64,000 bases of DNA from Rhodothermales bacterium (lineage in GTDB: Bacteria; Bacteroidota; Rhodothermia; Rhodothermales; VXPQ01): NCBI GenBank assembly GCA_951812345.1, contig OX638295.1, forward strand, positions 2,328,965 through 2,392,964, read 5' to 3'. The translations under genes and the position numbers were made by a program. Within the stretch, counting starts at the first letter, position 1, and each line of letters starts with the position of its first letter. This document shows, one piece after another, positions 41,758 through 51,362 of this stretch. The notes under the pieces are model-generated. The model had not been told where the DNA came from. It searched no databases and saw only the letters and a program-made list of their open reading frames with translations.

Positions 41758-43908
41758 CTAACGGATGATGACGAACTTTTTGATCGCCCGCTCGCCCGTT
41801 TCCGTGTCCGTAATGACCGCGATATACAGTCCGCTGGCAACTACTTGACGAGACGCAGTGGTGTGATCCCAAAATTCGTCCCCGCTGCCGTCGGTGTGCT
41901 CGATGCGGTCGACGAATTCCCCGAGGGTAGTGAATATTTCTATGGTGCACTGCCCGGGAATGTTAAAGAAGGCCAGTTTATCGGTCTGGTCCGGAAAGCG
42001 TACGTCGGGCGAGGACGCGATGTTGAACGGATTCGGTACGATCCGTATGTCGGACAGCATTTCCCCGGCTGGACGCTTGAGCCGTGTGGGCGTGTAGGTC
42101 TGGGAAAAATAGCGGCTGCTCCGCAGCGGACCGGAAGGCGTAAGTCCGCTCGTATCGCCGGATTGGCTCACCCCCACGATATAGTAATAGTAATCGATGC
42201 CCCGTATGGGGGTCGTGTCATCGAAGGAAGTATCGCCGCTTCCGGCCGTGTGAATGAGCGTGTAGGTGCTGTCGAAGCGCCCACGGGCCCGGTAAATTTC
42301 CCAACTGTCCGGCAGGGGTTCCGATGCATAGGGCTGCCAGGAAAGCGCAATGCGGTCGCCCCCGCCGTTTACTTCGAACTGGGCGGGAGGCGCCGGCGGC
42401 CGCGGAATCGCATATCCCGAGTTAAAATTGGCCTGCGCTCGCCGAAACATCTGAAAGAGCGAATCCCGGCTGGTGAAAACCCATTCGTTTTTCGTCATCG
42501 AATGGACGGATCCGTCCACTTCGTAGGAAATCGCCAGATCGTCGTTCGCGCCCGATTCTTTGTAGGCCCGTCCGATGGCGATGTTAGCCTCCCGGCTGAG
42601 GCCCGCCGCGCCTTCCGCGATGACGATACGGACGCTTTCGCCGGGCCCCAGCGTATAAGGACCGTAACCGTTCGCATTGGAAAATCCGCCGGGCGTACCG
42701 AGAGAAGGATCGCCGGTCGGACTCAGGAAACCGTCCATGCCGGAAGGTTCCACCACATCGGCATGACGCGGAGATCGGTGCCCGCTCGTGATGACGCCGT
42801 ATTCCACATCCATTTTCGCCGGATTGAATGCATCGTTCTGCGACGTGTAGGGCTCGTCCGAACCGACCCAGGTGGTCGTGGTCGGCTGGCTGGTATCGTC
42901 CGCCGGATCGGCGGGCGACGTGTCCGCATGCAGCGTAACCACACCGACGAACTGGGAAGCACCCAGACGCCCGAGCGTGTCGGTCGGTGCAACGTTCACC
43001 GCCGGCAAGACCTGGGGTAGAATCGGGCCGCCCACGTTGTCATAAGCCGTAAAGGGAGGAAATTTGCCATGCCAGACGAACTGCGCCCGGAAATCCTCCT
43101 CGGGAGGATCGGGCTTGACACCATCGCCGCGCGTATCCAGCATGGCGTTCAGGCCCCAACCGGTGCCGTTACCGATCACGTAGCGGGTTTCCTTCGCTAC
43201 GGACAAGCGCCACTGGTAAAAGAAATACACCCCTTCCAGCGTCTGGTTGGGTAATTCGATGTCGGGGTCGCCGTCCGTATTCCCTGTGTTCGTGAAGGTA
43301 TATTCCAGCACATGATAATTGTCGTGATATTCCTGGCTGAACTGCATGATTTTGCGCTCCATCGTAATGCCGAGAAGCGTGTTCGCCTCATTCACGATCA
43401 TCACATCGGGGAGTTGCTCCGGATCCACATTGTCGTTGGCCATTTCCGCTTCCGGTATCGAGAGGGCCCCATCCACGAACACCGCCGGAGGATCCCGGCG
43501 GCTTATCATTTCGAAACGCAACGGGAAAAATTCTCCGGAGCCTGAAACCCGGGGACCGGCATGCACCACGCGCGCGAGATACGTGGTGCCCAATTCGTCT
43601 GTTACGTTGGCGGCTGCAATCCATAGCGACTTGGCCGCCTGCATATCGGTAAAGCGATAGATGCCGGGCCAGCGCAGGCCGTCCTGCTGGGTTCCTACGA
43701 AGCCGCACCCTTCGCATTCGCTCCCGATTTCGGAATACCAGTTGTGCATGGAGCCGGCGGAAAGCCATTTGTTCGCAAACTGGGCCTGGGCTCCGTGCAT
43801 CCCGCCTGCAAAGCCCAGTGCAAGGAAAGCCAGACCGGCCGCACCGAGGTATATTCGATGCAGTCGGCTGCCTATGCCTGATTTGTAATGTATTTCCCGG
43901 GGGGTCAT
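41758..43908 (-). CDS. Large secreted surface protein with FnIII-like and T9SS-type C-terminal domains
   Basis: A 716-residue protein with a signal peptide (LGAAGLAFLALGFAGG...AQAQ). The N-terminal 450 residues are beta-rich with no assigned domain (NYHVLEYTFTNTGNTDGDPD is typical of this family). A fibronectin III-like domain lies at about 490-590 (RIALSWQPYASEPLPDSWEI). The C terminus has SDIRIVPNPFN, CTIEIFTTLGEFVDRIEH, a GLYIAVITD strand and KKFVIIR, the pattern of a T9SS-type sorting domain. It is the second gene after the TonB receptor, before a PorV-like gene. It is of the same type as the larger product of 54235-57693. Confidence 0.82.
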   Translation of the reverse strand: MTPREIHYKSGIGSRLHRIYLGAAGLAFLALGFAGGMHGAQAQFANKWLSAGSMHNWYSEIGSECEGCGFVGTQQDGLRWPGIYRFTDMQAAKSLWIAAANVTDELGTTYLARVVHAGPRVSGSGEFFPLRFEMISRRDPPAVFVDGALSIPEAEMANDNVDPEQLPDVMIVNEANTLLGITMERKIMQFSQEYHDNYHVLEYTFTNTGNTDGDPDIELPNQTLEGVYFFYQWRLSVAKETRYVIGNGTGWGLNAMLDTRGDGVKPDPPEEDFRAQFVWHGKFPPFTAYDNVGGPILPQVLPAVNVAPTDTLGRLGASQFVGVVTLHADTSPADPADDTSQPTTTTWVGSDEPYTSQNDAFNPAKMDVEYGVITSGHRSPRHADVVEPSGMDGFLSPTGDPSLGTPGGFSNANGYGPYTLGPGESVRIVIAEGAAGLSREANIAIGRAYKESGANDDLAISYEVDGSVHSMTKNEWVFTSRDSLFQMFRRAQANFNSGYAIPRPPAPPAQFEVNGGGDRIALSWQPYASEPLPDSWEIYRARGRFDSTYTLIHTAGSGDTSFDDTTPIRGIDYYYYIVGVSQSGDTSGLTPSGPLRSSRYFSQTYTPTRLKRPAGEMLSDIRIVPNPFNIASSPDVRFPDQTDKLAFFNIPGQCTIEIFTTLGEFVDRIEHTDGSGDEFWDHTTASRQVVASGLYIAVITDTETGERAIKKFVIIR

Positions 43909-43916
43909 TGCGGCGG

Positions 43917-46900
43917 CTACAGCGTGATCCGGATGCCCCAGTAAATGTCTCTGGGGTTCAGGAACGTCAAATAATTCTGATTGGGCATGTCGATGTACGC
44001 TTTGTTTTCCAGCGCGTCATCGACCTTTTGCTGATCGGCAGGAGTCCACGCGCCATTCCGGTATTCGAGCCAACTTCGGGTATCGTACTCCCAGTAGATC
44101 ACGCCGGGATCGGGCGCCGTCACGCTGGAGCGCTGAGGGATGCGTTCCATAGGCTGGAAGGGCGTGTCGTAACTGCGGTATGCGCCGATCTTGTCCTTGC
44201 CCGGAATGTTGGTGTTGTAATCGTCCGATTCGGGCAAATGAATCGACCGGAGATAGGCATTCTGGTCGTTGCCGTTCACAAATCCGGAAAACGAAAGCGT
44301 CTTGCGATTGAGCAGATTGAAAACATCGACAAAAAATTGCGCCCGCCGCCCTTTGATATCGAACTGTTTCGAAAGGCGCAGATTCAGGTTCCAGGAATCC
44401 CGAAACGAGACATTGTTCAACACGCCCGGGACGGCGCCTCCCCCCGTCCAGGTATATTTGCTGCCCTGTTGCCAACTGCCGATAAAGCTGGCCCGCCAGC
44501 CGCCCAGGGGATAAAACGCGCCCACATCCGGTCCGAAGTCTCGGGGCGAAAGGAAATCGATATTCAAGCGTCCGTACGGTCTGGGCACGGGTCTTGAGGA
44601 AGCGCGCCGCCGCTCCGTGTCGCTTTCCTCGAATTCCCGCTGCGCCGTCGGGTTTTCGAAATTGCGCCGCAGACCGAAATACCCCGAGGTGAAAACCATG
44701 TAGGTATAGTTGACGAACCCCTGCACCCAGCGCCCGCGCGTCCGGGAAAGCGTAACCTCGAATCCCCGGATGTCTTCATAGGAGTTGGGTTCCGTTACGT
44801 CGTAATTGACCTGTCCGTCACGGCTGATGTATTCGACCAGGTAGGGTTGCAGCGATACGTCCTTGTAATACCCGGCCAGACGGGCCAGAAACTGATCGAA
44901 GAAAGCCTGCTCGTATCCGAGTTCGTACGCGATCGTCTTCGGCAGCGGATTGTTGGGGTTCGCCACCCGACTGATTTGCCCGGTTTCCGTAAAGGGGCGG
45001 ATCAGATAAATATTGTTGGGATCGGGGAGCGACCGGAAGTGCCCGTAATTGAAAAACAGTTTGCTGACGGCTGTCACAGGAAACGAGACCCCCATGCGGG
45101 GACTCAACTTGACGAGTCTGGCAGTCGGTTCCTTCGCAAGCAACGAATCGATCTGATGGGCGAATCGGGCCGAGAATGCATTGGTGAACGGATCGTCATA
45201 GGTAATCCAGTCTCCCCCCGCATTGAAATAATCGAGCCGCAATCCGAGGTTGGCGATCATGCCCCTGAATTCGAGTTTGCTCTGGGCATAGGCTGCGCCC
45301 CGTACAGGGGTCTTCTCCCAGGTCGAGTGCGAGTTGCCGCTGGGAAGAAATGCATCGTACCGCCCGTAATTCACCCTAGTATCGGCGAGATTGAATTCCA
45401 GTCCCGTTTTCAATTGCAGAAAACGGTTCAACTGGCTGGTGTAATCGCCCTGCAGATTATAGGTGATGACGCGGCTGCTGTCGCGGGCATTGCTCATGCC
45501 GACACCGGTTCTCATGCCGTCCACGCCGAAAGTGGGTTTGGGCTGGAAACCGAAAGGCGCTTCATCGAAACCTACGCCCCCGAACGTTACGACAGGCGTT
45601 TCGTCGCGCAGCGAACCGGGGTTGGTATCGTAATGGGAGCCAAAGGTGTTGAATCGTACTTCATAGAAGGAAGCATTGCTCAACAAATGCGTGAATTTGG
45701 CGCCGGCCATCCACGTATTCACGGTCGTGGGGCCCCAATAGTCGGTTGAGAAGGTGCGGGAATCGATAAAACTGACCCGGTTCAGTTGTGCAGCGATGCT
45801 GAAAGGAGAGCGGAAGATGCCCGGTTGCCCGGCCCGGCTGCTTGCCGTGCCTGTGCTGCGCCCCTGCAAGCCTTCCACCGTCAATTTTATATCGGGAGCG
45901 ATATTGCTCGTCAACTTTATGTGGCCCGTATGCGCCTGGAATCGATCGGTGTGAAGCGGGATCAGGTACATATCCTGATCGGTTCGGAAAGAGGCGTAGA
46001 AACGCAGATTGCCCAGTGATTTTCCAACGATCGGAAGAGGACCGCCCAAGCCCACATCTATGTTGTAGTCCGGCGTGACGATCTCCATTTCTTTCCGGTG
46101 TTGCCACAGGAACGCTTTCTGAAGCGCTTCCGGCGTCAGGTCGTTGTCGGGGTTGTCGTCCCGCAGCAATTGATCGGATACGGCAACCCACCCCTCGAAA
46201 TTGGGATATTGCTGCTGGGTGGCTTCATCCCAGCCCCCGCTTTCCGTGCCAAGCCAGGCCACGTCCGGGTCCATAAACGGACGAATCCAGTAGGCATTCA
46301 GATCGTCGGCGCGGGCGCCGAAGTGTTTCTGGGCGGGAGGGCTGTAGCGAACGATGGCGTCCACCTCATACCGGTTCGGGTTTCCTTCTCTGGTGACTAC
46401 GTTGACGACTCCGGAACGCACATTGCCGTATTCGGCATTGAAACCGCCGGTTTGCACCTGCACTTCCTGAACGGAGGCAAGGCTGATGTTGGTGAAGGGC
46501 GCATTGTTGCGTTCGTCCCGGAGGCCAAGGCCGTTTACCATGAAGGCCAACTCGTCGGAACCGCTTCCCCGCACGGACAGCCCTTGTACACCCGCCTGCA
46601 AGCCCACTACGCTGGATATGCTGGAGACAGGCAGCGCCTCGATCTGGTCCGAAGATACATTCAGCTGGCTGTTGGACACGTCGGCCTGCACAACGGGAAG
46701 ATCGGCCGTGACCACGACCTCGTCGAGCCCGACGGCGGCCTCGGTCAACAGGAAGTCGATGACGGTCGTCTGGTCGATGTTGACCCGAACGTCCTGTATC
46801 GTTTGCGGCATAGAGCCGATAAAGGAGCCCCGGAGCGCATAGGTCCCGGGCGACACATTCAGGATCACATAATACCCGTCGGCATCCGATGCCGCTCCCC

Positions 46901-47057
46901 TGACCGTTCCATCAATCACTACATTGGCTCCCGGAATCGGCTCTCCGGCTGCGTCGATGATGCGTCCGGCGATTTTGCCGGATTGCGCAAGAGATGCTGA
47001 AGTGGTCAGGAGCGCCAGAATTACGCTCAGCAGAAAGGAAGGAAGATGGTCCTTCAT
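43917..47057 (-). CDS. TonB-dependent receptor (first gene of the leftward module)
   Basis: A 1046-residue receptor: signal peptide (FLLSVILALLTTSASLAQ), a CarboxypepD_reg-like domain at about 27-110 (KIAGRIIDAAGEPIPGANVV, VSPGTYALRGSFIGS), a plug domain (IEALPVSSISSVVGLQAGV, VRGSGSDELAFMVNGLGL, VQTGGFNAEYGNVRSGVVNV) and a large barrel ending IYWGIRITL. The QxGGFNAEYGxxxSGVVNVVTREG motif is typical of receptors adjacent to T9SS-sorted surface proteins in Rhodothermota. GGAAAGG precedes the start at 47057. Eight bases separate its stop from the next gene, so an operon is nearly certain. Confidence 0.94.
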   Translation of the reverse strand: MKDHLPSFLLSVILALLTTSASLAQSGKIAGRIIDAAGEPIPGANVVIDGTVRGAASDADGYYVILNVSPGTYALRGSFIGSMPQTIQDVRVNIDQTTVIDFLLTEAAVGLDEVVVTADLPVVQADVSNSQLNVSSDQIEALPVSSISSVVGLQAGVQGLSVRGSGSDELAFMVNGLGLRDERNNAPFTNISLASVQEVQVQTGGFNAEYGNVRSGVVNVVTREGNPNRYEVDAIVRYSPPAQKHFGARADDLNAYWIRPFMDPDVAWLGTESGGWDEATQQQYPNFEGWVAVSDQLLRDDNPDNDLTPEALQKAFLWQHRKEMEIVTPDYNIDVGLGGPLPIVGKSLGNLRFYASFRTDQDMYLIPLHTDRFQAHTGHIKLTSNIAPDIKLTVEGLQGRSTGTASSRAGQPGIFRSPFSIAAQLNRVSFIDSRTFSTDYWGPTTVNTWMAGAKFTHLLSNASFYEVRFNTFGSHYDTNPGSLRDETPVVTFGGVGFDEAPFGFQPKPTFGVDGMRTGVGMSNARDSSRVITYNLQGDYTSQLNRFLQLKTGLEFNLADTRVNYGRYDAFLPSGNSHSTWEKTPVRGAAYAQSKLEFRGMIANLGLRLDYFNAGGDWITYDDPFTNAFSARFAHQIDSLLAKEPTARLVKLSPRMGVSFPVTAVSKLFFNYGHFRSLPDPNNIYLIRPFTETGQISRVANPNNPLPKTIAYELGYEQAFFDQFLARLAGYYKDVSLQPYLVEYISRDGQVNYDVTEPNSYEDIRGFEVTLSRTRGRWVQGFVNYTYMVFTSGYFGLRRNFENPTAQREFEESDTERRRASSRPVPRPYGRLNIDFLSPRDFGPDVGAFYPLGGWRASFIGSWQQGSKYTWTGGGAVPGVLNNVSFRDSWNLNLRLSKQFDIKGRRAQFFVDVFNLLNRKTLSFSGFVNGNDQNAYLRSIHLPESDDYNTNIPGKDKIGAYRSYDTPFQPMERIPQRSSVTAPDPGVIYWEYDTRSWLEYRNGAWTPADQQKVDDALENKAYIDMPNQNYLTFLNPRDIYWGIRITL

Positions 47058-47340
47058 GCCTTAGGTACCTTTCCGGTCTACACAGGGGGTTTTCCGGTGT
47101 GCATGGCGTCAAAAGACAACACCCCGGTCTTTTTACGGGATGAATCGGCTCTTGTTACAATGAGAGTTATAATATAGCATCACAAAACAGATATGCAATC
47201 CCGCCCGCATCATTCCATTTCGATCATTAATTTTTCGAATAATGGCGCCGCCATGGGGCATGAATAAAGAAGCGCCGCTGAATATTTTTTTATACTTTAT
47301 TTAGCCCGGTGCCCGTCCAAACAATCCGGGCACGCATCCC

Positions 47341-49197
47341 ATGCCTTTCCAAAAACATATCTCCTGCGGCGCGGCGATATTACTCCTTGCGCTCACCGGG
47401 GAGTTCGTGCAGCCTTCACCCGCTCAACCGGCGCCCAAGCACGAGTTCCGGGGCGCATGGATCGCCACGGTCATCAATCTCGACTGGCCAGGTTCGCGCG
47501 GCACTTTCGTAAGTAACCAGCAGAAGGCGCAGTTAACGATCATGCTGGACAGGCTGAAGGAAGCGGGTATCAATGCCGTCTTCTTTCAGGTGCGGTCGGA
47601 GTCCGACGCCATGTACGAATCGCCGTACGAGCCATGGTCCTACTGGCTTACGGGCAGGCAAGGCGTCCCTCCCAATCCTTTCTACGATCCCCTGACCTTC
47701 GCTGTAGAGGAAGCGCACAAACGCGGCATGGAACTGCATGCCTGGTTCAATCCCTATCGGGCCGTGCGGGGTTCGGGGTATACAAACGATGCTTCGCACA
47801 TCTCGGTACAACATCCCGAATGGACGCTTACGATCGGGAATCTGACGGTAGCAAACCCGGGATTGCAGGAAGTGCGCGATCATGTTGCGACCGTTATTGC
47901 GGACGTGGTCCGGCGCTACGACATCGACGGGGTCCACTTCGACGATTATTTCTACCCGTATCCGCCCAACCAGATCAGGTCGGAGGATCGAGAAACCTTC
48001 AACAACGACCCGAGAGGATTTACCAGTATCGGTGCCTGGAGACGCGATAACATAGATATTTTTGTGGCCCAGGTGGCGGACAGCGTGAACGCGATCCGTC
48101 CGTCCGTAAAATTCGGCATCAGCCCGTTCGGCATCTGGAAAAACGGGGTTCCGTTGGGCATCGTGGGGCTGGATGCCTATAACGTGATCTACGGCGACGC
48201 GACGGCCTGGCTGGAAGCCGGAACGGTGGACTACCTCGTCCCGCAACTCTACTGGGCATTCGGGGGCGGACAGGATTACGCCAAACTGGCGCCCTGGTGG
48301 GCTACCCGCACCCGGGAAACGAATCGCCATCTGTACACGGGCCACGGCCTGTACCGGGCCGACAGGGCCACCTTCAGCGGCAATTTGTTTTCGACCAGCG
48401 AGGTGCCCCGGCAAGTCCGCTTTAATCGCGCCCGCGACGACATTCAGGGAAGCGTGTTCTTCCGGGCGAAAAACATCAGCGTCTTTTCATCAAGGGGCTT
48501 CGCGGACACGCTGCGCACGAACCTGTACCATACCCCGGCGCTCACGCCGCCCATGGATTGGAAAGATATGTCCGCGCCCGAGGCGCCCGGCACGCTGACC
48601 TTCGCACGGACCGGCTCAGACGAAGTAGTGCTTTCCTGGACGACGCCTGCATCTTCCATGCCCGACGTGCGGCGCTACGCAGTGTACCGGGTACGTTCTC
48701 CTGCGCCCCCGCCCACGGCCTTTGCGGTGGACGATCCGAACAACCTGATCGCCGTGACAGGAGAAACGTCCTTCACGGATCGTCCCGAAATGCTTGCCGG
48801 TGCGGATCCTCTGCATTATTTCGTGACGTCGGTCAGCGCAAATTCTATCGAAAGCGCGGCAAGCAATCTGGTATCCCTTGACGCAGACCCGACCGGGGTG
48901 GAAACCGAACAGCCGGAAGCGTTCGCGCTCTTCCAGAGTCACCCGAATCCGTTCCGGGAAACGGTTGAAATCCGGTTTTCAATGCGGCAGCCCGCCCCTG
49001 TAACCCTGCGTATATACGATGCGCTGGGCAGAGAAGTCGTGGGACTATCCGAGGCGCAATGGATGCCGGAAGGGCTACACACCCTGCGCTGGAACGGCCG
49101 GGATGCGGCAGGCCGCTCTGTCGCTTCCGGCACGTACTACTATGTACTCGACGCCGGAAACTACCGCGCCTCGAAGGGAATGATCAGGGGGCGATAG
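47341..49197 (+). CDS. GHL10-family glycoside hydrolase (DigH/YngK-like) with C-terminal sorting domain
   Basis: A 618-residue exported protein. Residues 30-400 match the glycosyl hydrolase-like 10 (DUF187) family: EFRGAWIATVINLDWPG, NAVFFQVRSESDAMYES, MELHAWFNPYRAV, IDGVHFDDYFYPYP and GISPFGIWKNG. The family includes E. coli DigH (YddW), which cleaves peptide-free peptidoglycan strands. FnIII-like sequence follows at about 410-520. The C terminus (ALFQSHPNPFRETVEIRFS, RIYDALGREVVGL, SGTYYYVLDAG, SKGMIRGR) is a T9SS-type sorting domain variant. It is transcribed divergently from the receptor module at 47057, with about 280 bases between them that hold no other gene. Confidence 0.88.
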   Translation: MPFQKHISCGAAILLLALTGEFVQPSPAQPAPKHEFRGAWIATVINLDWPGSRGTFVSNQQKAQLTIMLDRLKEAGINAVFFQVRSESDAMYESPYEPWSYWLTGRQGVPPNPFYDPLTFAVEEAHKRGMELHAWFNPYRAVRGSGYTNDASHISVQHPEWTLTIGNLTVANPGLQEVRDHVATVIADVVRRYDIDGVHFDDYFYPYPPNQIRSEDRETFNNDPRGFTSIGAWRRDNIDIFVAQVADSVNAIRPSVKFGISPFGIWKNGVPLGIVGLDAYNVIYGDATAWLEAGTVDYLVPQLYWAFGGGQDYAKLAPWWATRTRETNRHLYTGHGLYRADRATFSGNLFSTSEVPRQVRFNRARDDIQGSVFFRAKNISVFSSRGFADTLRTNLYHTPALTPPMDWKDMSAPEAPGTLTFARTGSDEVVLSWTTPASSMPDVRRYAVYRVRSPAPPPTAFAVDDPNNLIAVTGETSFTDRPEMLAGADPLHYFVTSVSANSIESAASNLVSLDADPTGVETEQPEAFALFQSHPNPFRETVEIRFSMRQPAPVTLRIYDALGREVVGLSEAQWMPEGLHTLRWNGRDAAGRSVASGTYYYVLDAGNYRASKGMIRGR

Positions 49198-49223
49198 AAA
49201 TGCGACCTTCGCTGTGGCGGAAC

Positions 49224-49245
49224 GCTGAAACGCTTCAGCATTTTT
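49224..49245 (+). terminator. Putative intrinsic terminator after the GHL10 gene
   Basis: GCTGAA at 49224-49229 and TTCAGC at 49234-49239 enclose a 4-base loop, followed by ATTTTT. The stem is short but position, 27 bases after the stop, fits a rho-independent terminator. Confidence 0.5.
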
Positions 49246-49391
49246 CAGAGATACTGAATCGTTTCCTGTTTTCCGGTTCCTGGAACCTACCCGAAGGTAA
49301 CATCTTGAAAACATGGGCGGATCTCGCTACCTTTATTGCGCTTGTACGTACCATGCTTGTTAACCACTCCATCTCCAACCAATAGAAACTC

Positions 49392-51290
49392 ATGAAATTC
49401 GCTACCACCTCCTTTTCTTTCCTTACCCTTCTCGCCCTGCTCGTTACCGGCGCCTGGACGGCTTCGGCGCAAAAAGCCGAATACATGTTGCGGGTAGATG
49501 TATCCGAGGATGTGATGGACCCGTATGCCGCCGGTCTCCACTCGGGCGCCCGTGACATAGTCGGCCCCGTGGACCTCGACGGCGACGGCAACATGGAAAT
49601 CGTCGTGAGCGACTATACAGGCGGCGGACGCGCCCATGTGATCGAAAACACAGGCGCGGACACCTGGGAATGGGTGTATTCGACGCCGTGGGTCGATTCG
49701 ACAGGAACAACCAATAACGTCCGGTCCATCGCCGCCGGCGACATGGACGGCGACGGCATGGGCGAGATTCTTTTCTTCGCCGGACAAGGCTACGGGGTAA
49801 CCAGCACCCTGAATCCCGGCCTCTATGCCTACGAATTCAACGGGACCGACTTCGGTACCGGCCCTGCAAGCGTCTACGAATTCGGCGATCACCTGCCAAA
49901 CCGCTGGCGTCAGGAACGCATTACGATTATGGACATCGACGGCGATGGCGCAAGCGAGGCCATGTGGGGCAATAATGGCAATAATGCCCATGATGAATGG
50001 TACATCGTTTCCGTCGACGGCGATATCGGAAGCGGCTTCGAGAGTTGGATCGAGGAAGTGCGCCTGAATTCCCGTGTCGTAGACCATGATCCAGTGAATC
50101 GCGGCGGCGGCAGCCCCTATTACATCGGCGCAGGCGATTTTGACGGCGATGGCATGATGGACCTTTCGCTGCACTCGTGGAACAGCTTCAACCTAACAAC
50201 CGGCCGGGTCACGGGCCCAGACACCTACGAATTCCCCGATTCTACCTCTGCAAACGCATTTTACCGTGCAACCACAACAGATGAGGTAGCCTTTTTCGGA
50301 GGCACCGTCGTGGACATTGACCAGGATGGAAACGACGAAGTGTTCTATACTATCTGCGGTAACACGTGTTCGTCGGCGTCGCGCCCGAACGGAGGCCAAG
50401 CGATCCTCGTCAACTACAACAGTGGAGAAAACACACTGGAGATTACGGAAGACAACGTTGTAGTGGACATCTTCGGCGGATTTTTCACTACGCTTGGTAT
50501 AGGGTCCGGCGATCTCGACGGCGACGGGCGCATGGACGTGTTCGGAACCGGCAGCACCTACAGCGCCGCGTCGCGCATGGCGAATAATGACCCGGTATTT
50601 ATCCGTTTCGCGGAATATCAGGGAGGCGATGTGGAGGACCCTGCCAGTTATACGCTGCACGAACTTCCGTATTTCGAGCCGTTCGACAAGGATGAGTTCA
50701 ATATGGTCGAACGCGATTCGAGCGGGGTAACCAGCACCTACTACGAGGACGGTCCCCAGGGAGGCGCTTTCGTTTCGAAATTCGCCTATCTCGGAGACGC
50801 GGACGGCGACGGGTTCAATGAACTGGCCGTGGCCTTCCAGGGCATCGACGACAGCACGTTCGTAATCAAGGAAACGTTCAATCCCGCCGATACCACATAC
50901 ACCCGGGAAACCCAAGAATCGAAGGCGAACGAAAACCGCATCTTCATGCGCGTGCTGGAGGGTTCGGGTATCACCGTAAGCATTAAAGACGAACGCATCG
51001 TACTCCCGTCGGACTACGAACTCTCAGCGAATTACCCCAATCCGTTCAATCCCACCACCACGTTCAGCTACACGCTGCCGCTCGACAAGGCGGTCAGCGT
51101 AAAGGTGTACGATATCACAGGGCGCCTTGTCCGGACCCTCGTAAACAACGTCCAACACACGGCCGGCACCCATGAAGTGTCCTGGAACGGCACGAATGAC
51201 TCCGGACATCCTGTCGCAAGCGGAACGTACATCTACACGCTCGAATGGGGGCAATTCATGCAAAGCAAGACGATGATCCTCCTCAAGTAA
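49392..51290 (+). CDS. Secreted FG-GAP repeat protein with T9SS sorting domain
   Basis: A 632-residue protein with a signal peptide (FSFLTLLALLVTGAWTASAQ). FG-GAP propeller repeats cover about 50-500 (DLDGDGNMEIVVSD, DMDGDGMGEILFFA, DIDGDGASEAMWG, DFDGDGMMDLSL, DIDQDGNDEVFY, DLDGDGRMDVFG, DADGDGFNELAVAF), each with Ca-binding Asp. The C terminus is a T9SS type A domain: LSANYPNPFNPTTTFSYT, VYDITGRLVRTLV, SGTYIYTLEW and SKTMILLK. This is the kind of complete gene from which the truncated 36846-37493 copy could derive. Probably surface-exposed, perhaps binding carbohydrate or protein. It stands between GHL10 and the second receptor module. Confidence 0.87.
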   Translation: MKFATTSFSFLTLLALLVTGAWTASAQKAEYMLRVDVSEDVMDPYAAGLHSGARDIVGPVDLDGDGNMEIVVSDYTGGGRAHVIENTGADTWEWVYSTPWVDSTGTTNNVRSIAAGDMDGDGMGEILFFAGQGYGVTSTLNPGLYAYEFNGTDFGTGPASVYEFGDHLPNRWRQERITIMDIDGDGASEAMWGNNGNNAHDEWYIVSVDGDIGSGFESWIEEVRLNSRVVDHDPVNRGGGSPYYIGAGDFDGDGMMDLSLHSWNSFNLTTGRVTGPDTYEFPDSTSANAFYRATTTDEVAFFGGTVVDIDQDGNDEVFYTICGNTCSSASRPNGGQAILVNYNSGENTLEITEDNVVVDIFGGFFTTLGIGSGDLDGDGRMDVFGTGSTYSAASRMANNDPVFIRFAEYQGGDVEDPASYTLHELPYFEPFDKDEFNMVERDSSGVTSTYYEDGPQGGAFVSKFAYLGDADGDGFNELAVAFQGIDDSTFVIKETFNPADTTYTRETQESKANENRIFMRVLEGSGITVSIKDERIVLPSDYELSANYPNPFNPTTTFSYTLPLDKAVSVKVYDITGRLVRTLVNNVQHTAGTHEVSWNGTNDSGHPVASGTYIYTLEWGQFMQSKTMILLK

Positions 51291-51303
51291 CCCCTTCTGC
51301 GTT

Positions 51304-51333
51304 GGGGCCTGTCGGACATACCCGGCAGGCCCC
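51304..51333 (+). terminator. GC-rich hairpin after the FG-GAP T9SS gene
   Basis: GGGGCCTGTCGG at 51304-51315 pairs with CCGGCAGGCCCC at 51322-51333 with one mismatch and a 6-base loop; a pyrimidine-rich tail (ttcttttct) follows after several bases. It lies between the gene and the following TonB receptor and likely separates two transcription units. Confidence 0.6.
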
Positions 51334-51362
51334 TGCGCTCCCTTCTTTTCTACGCCGGAGAT

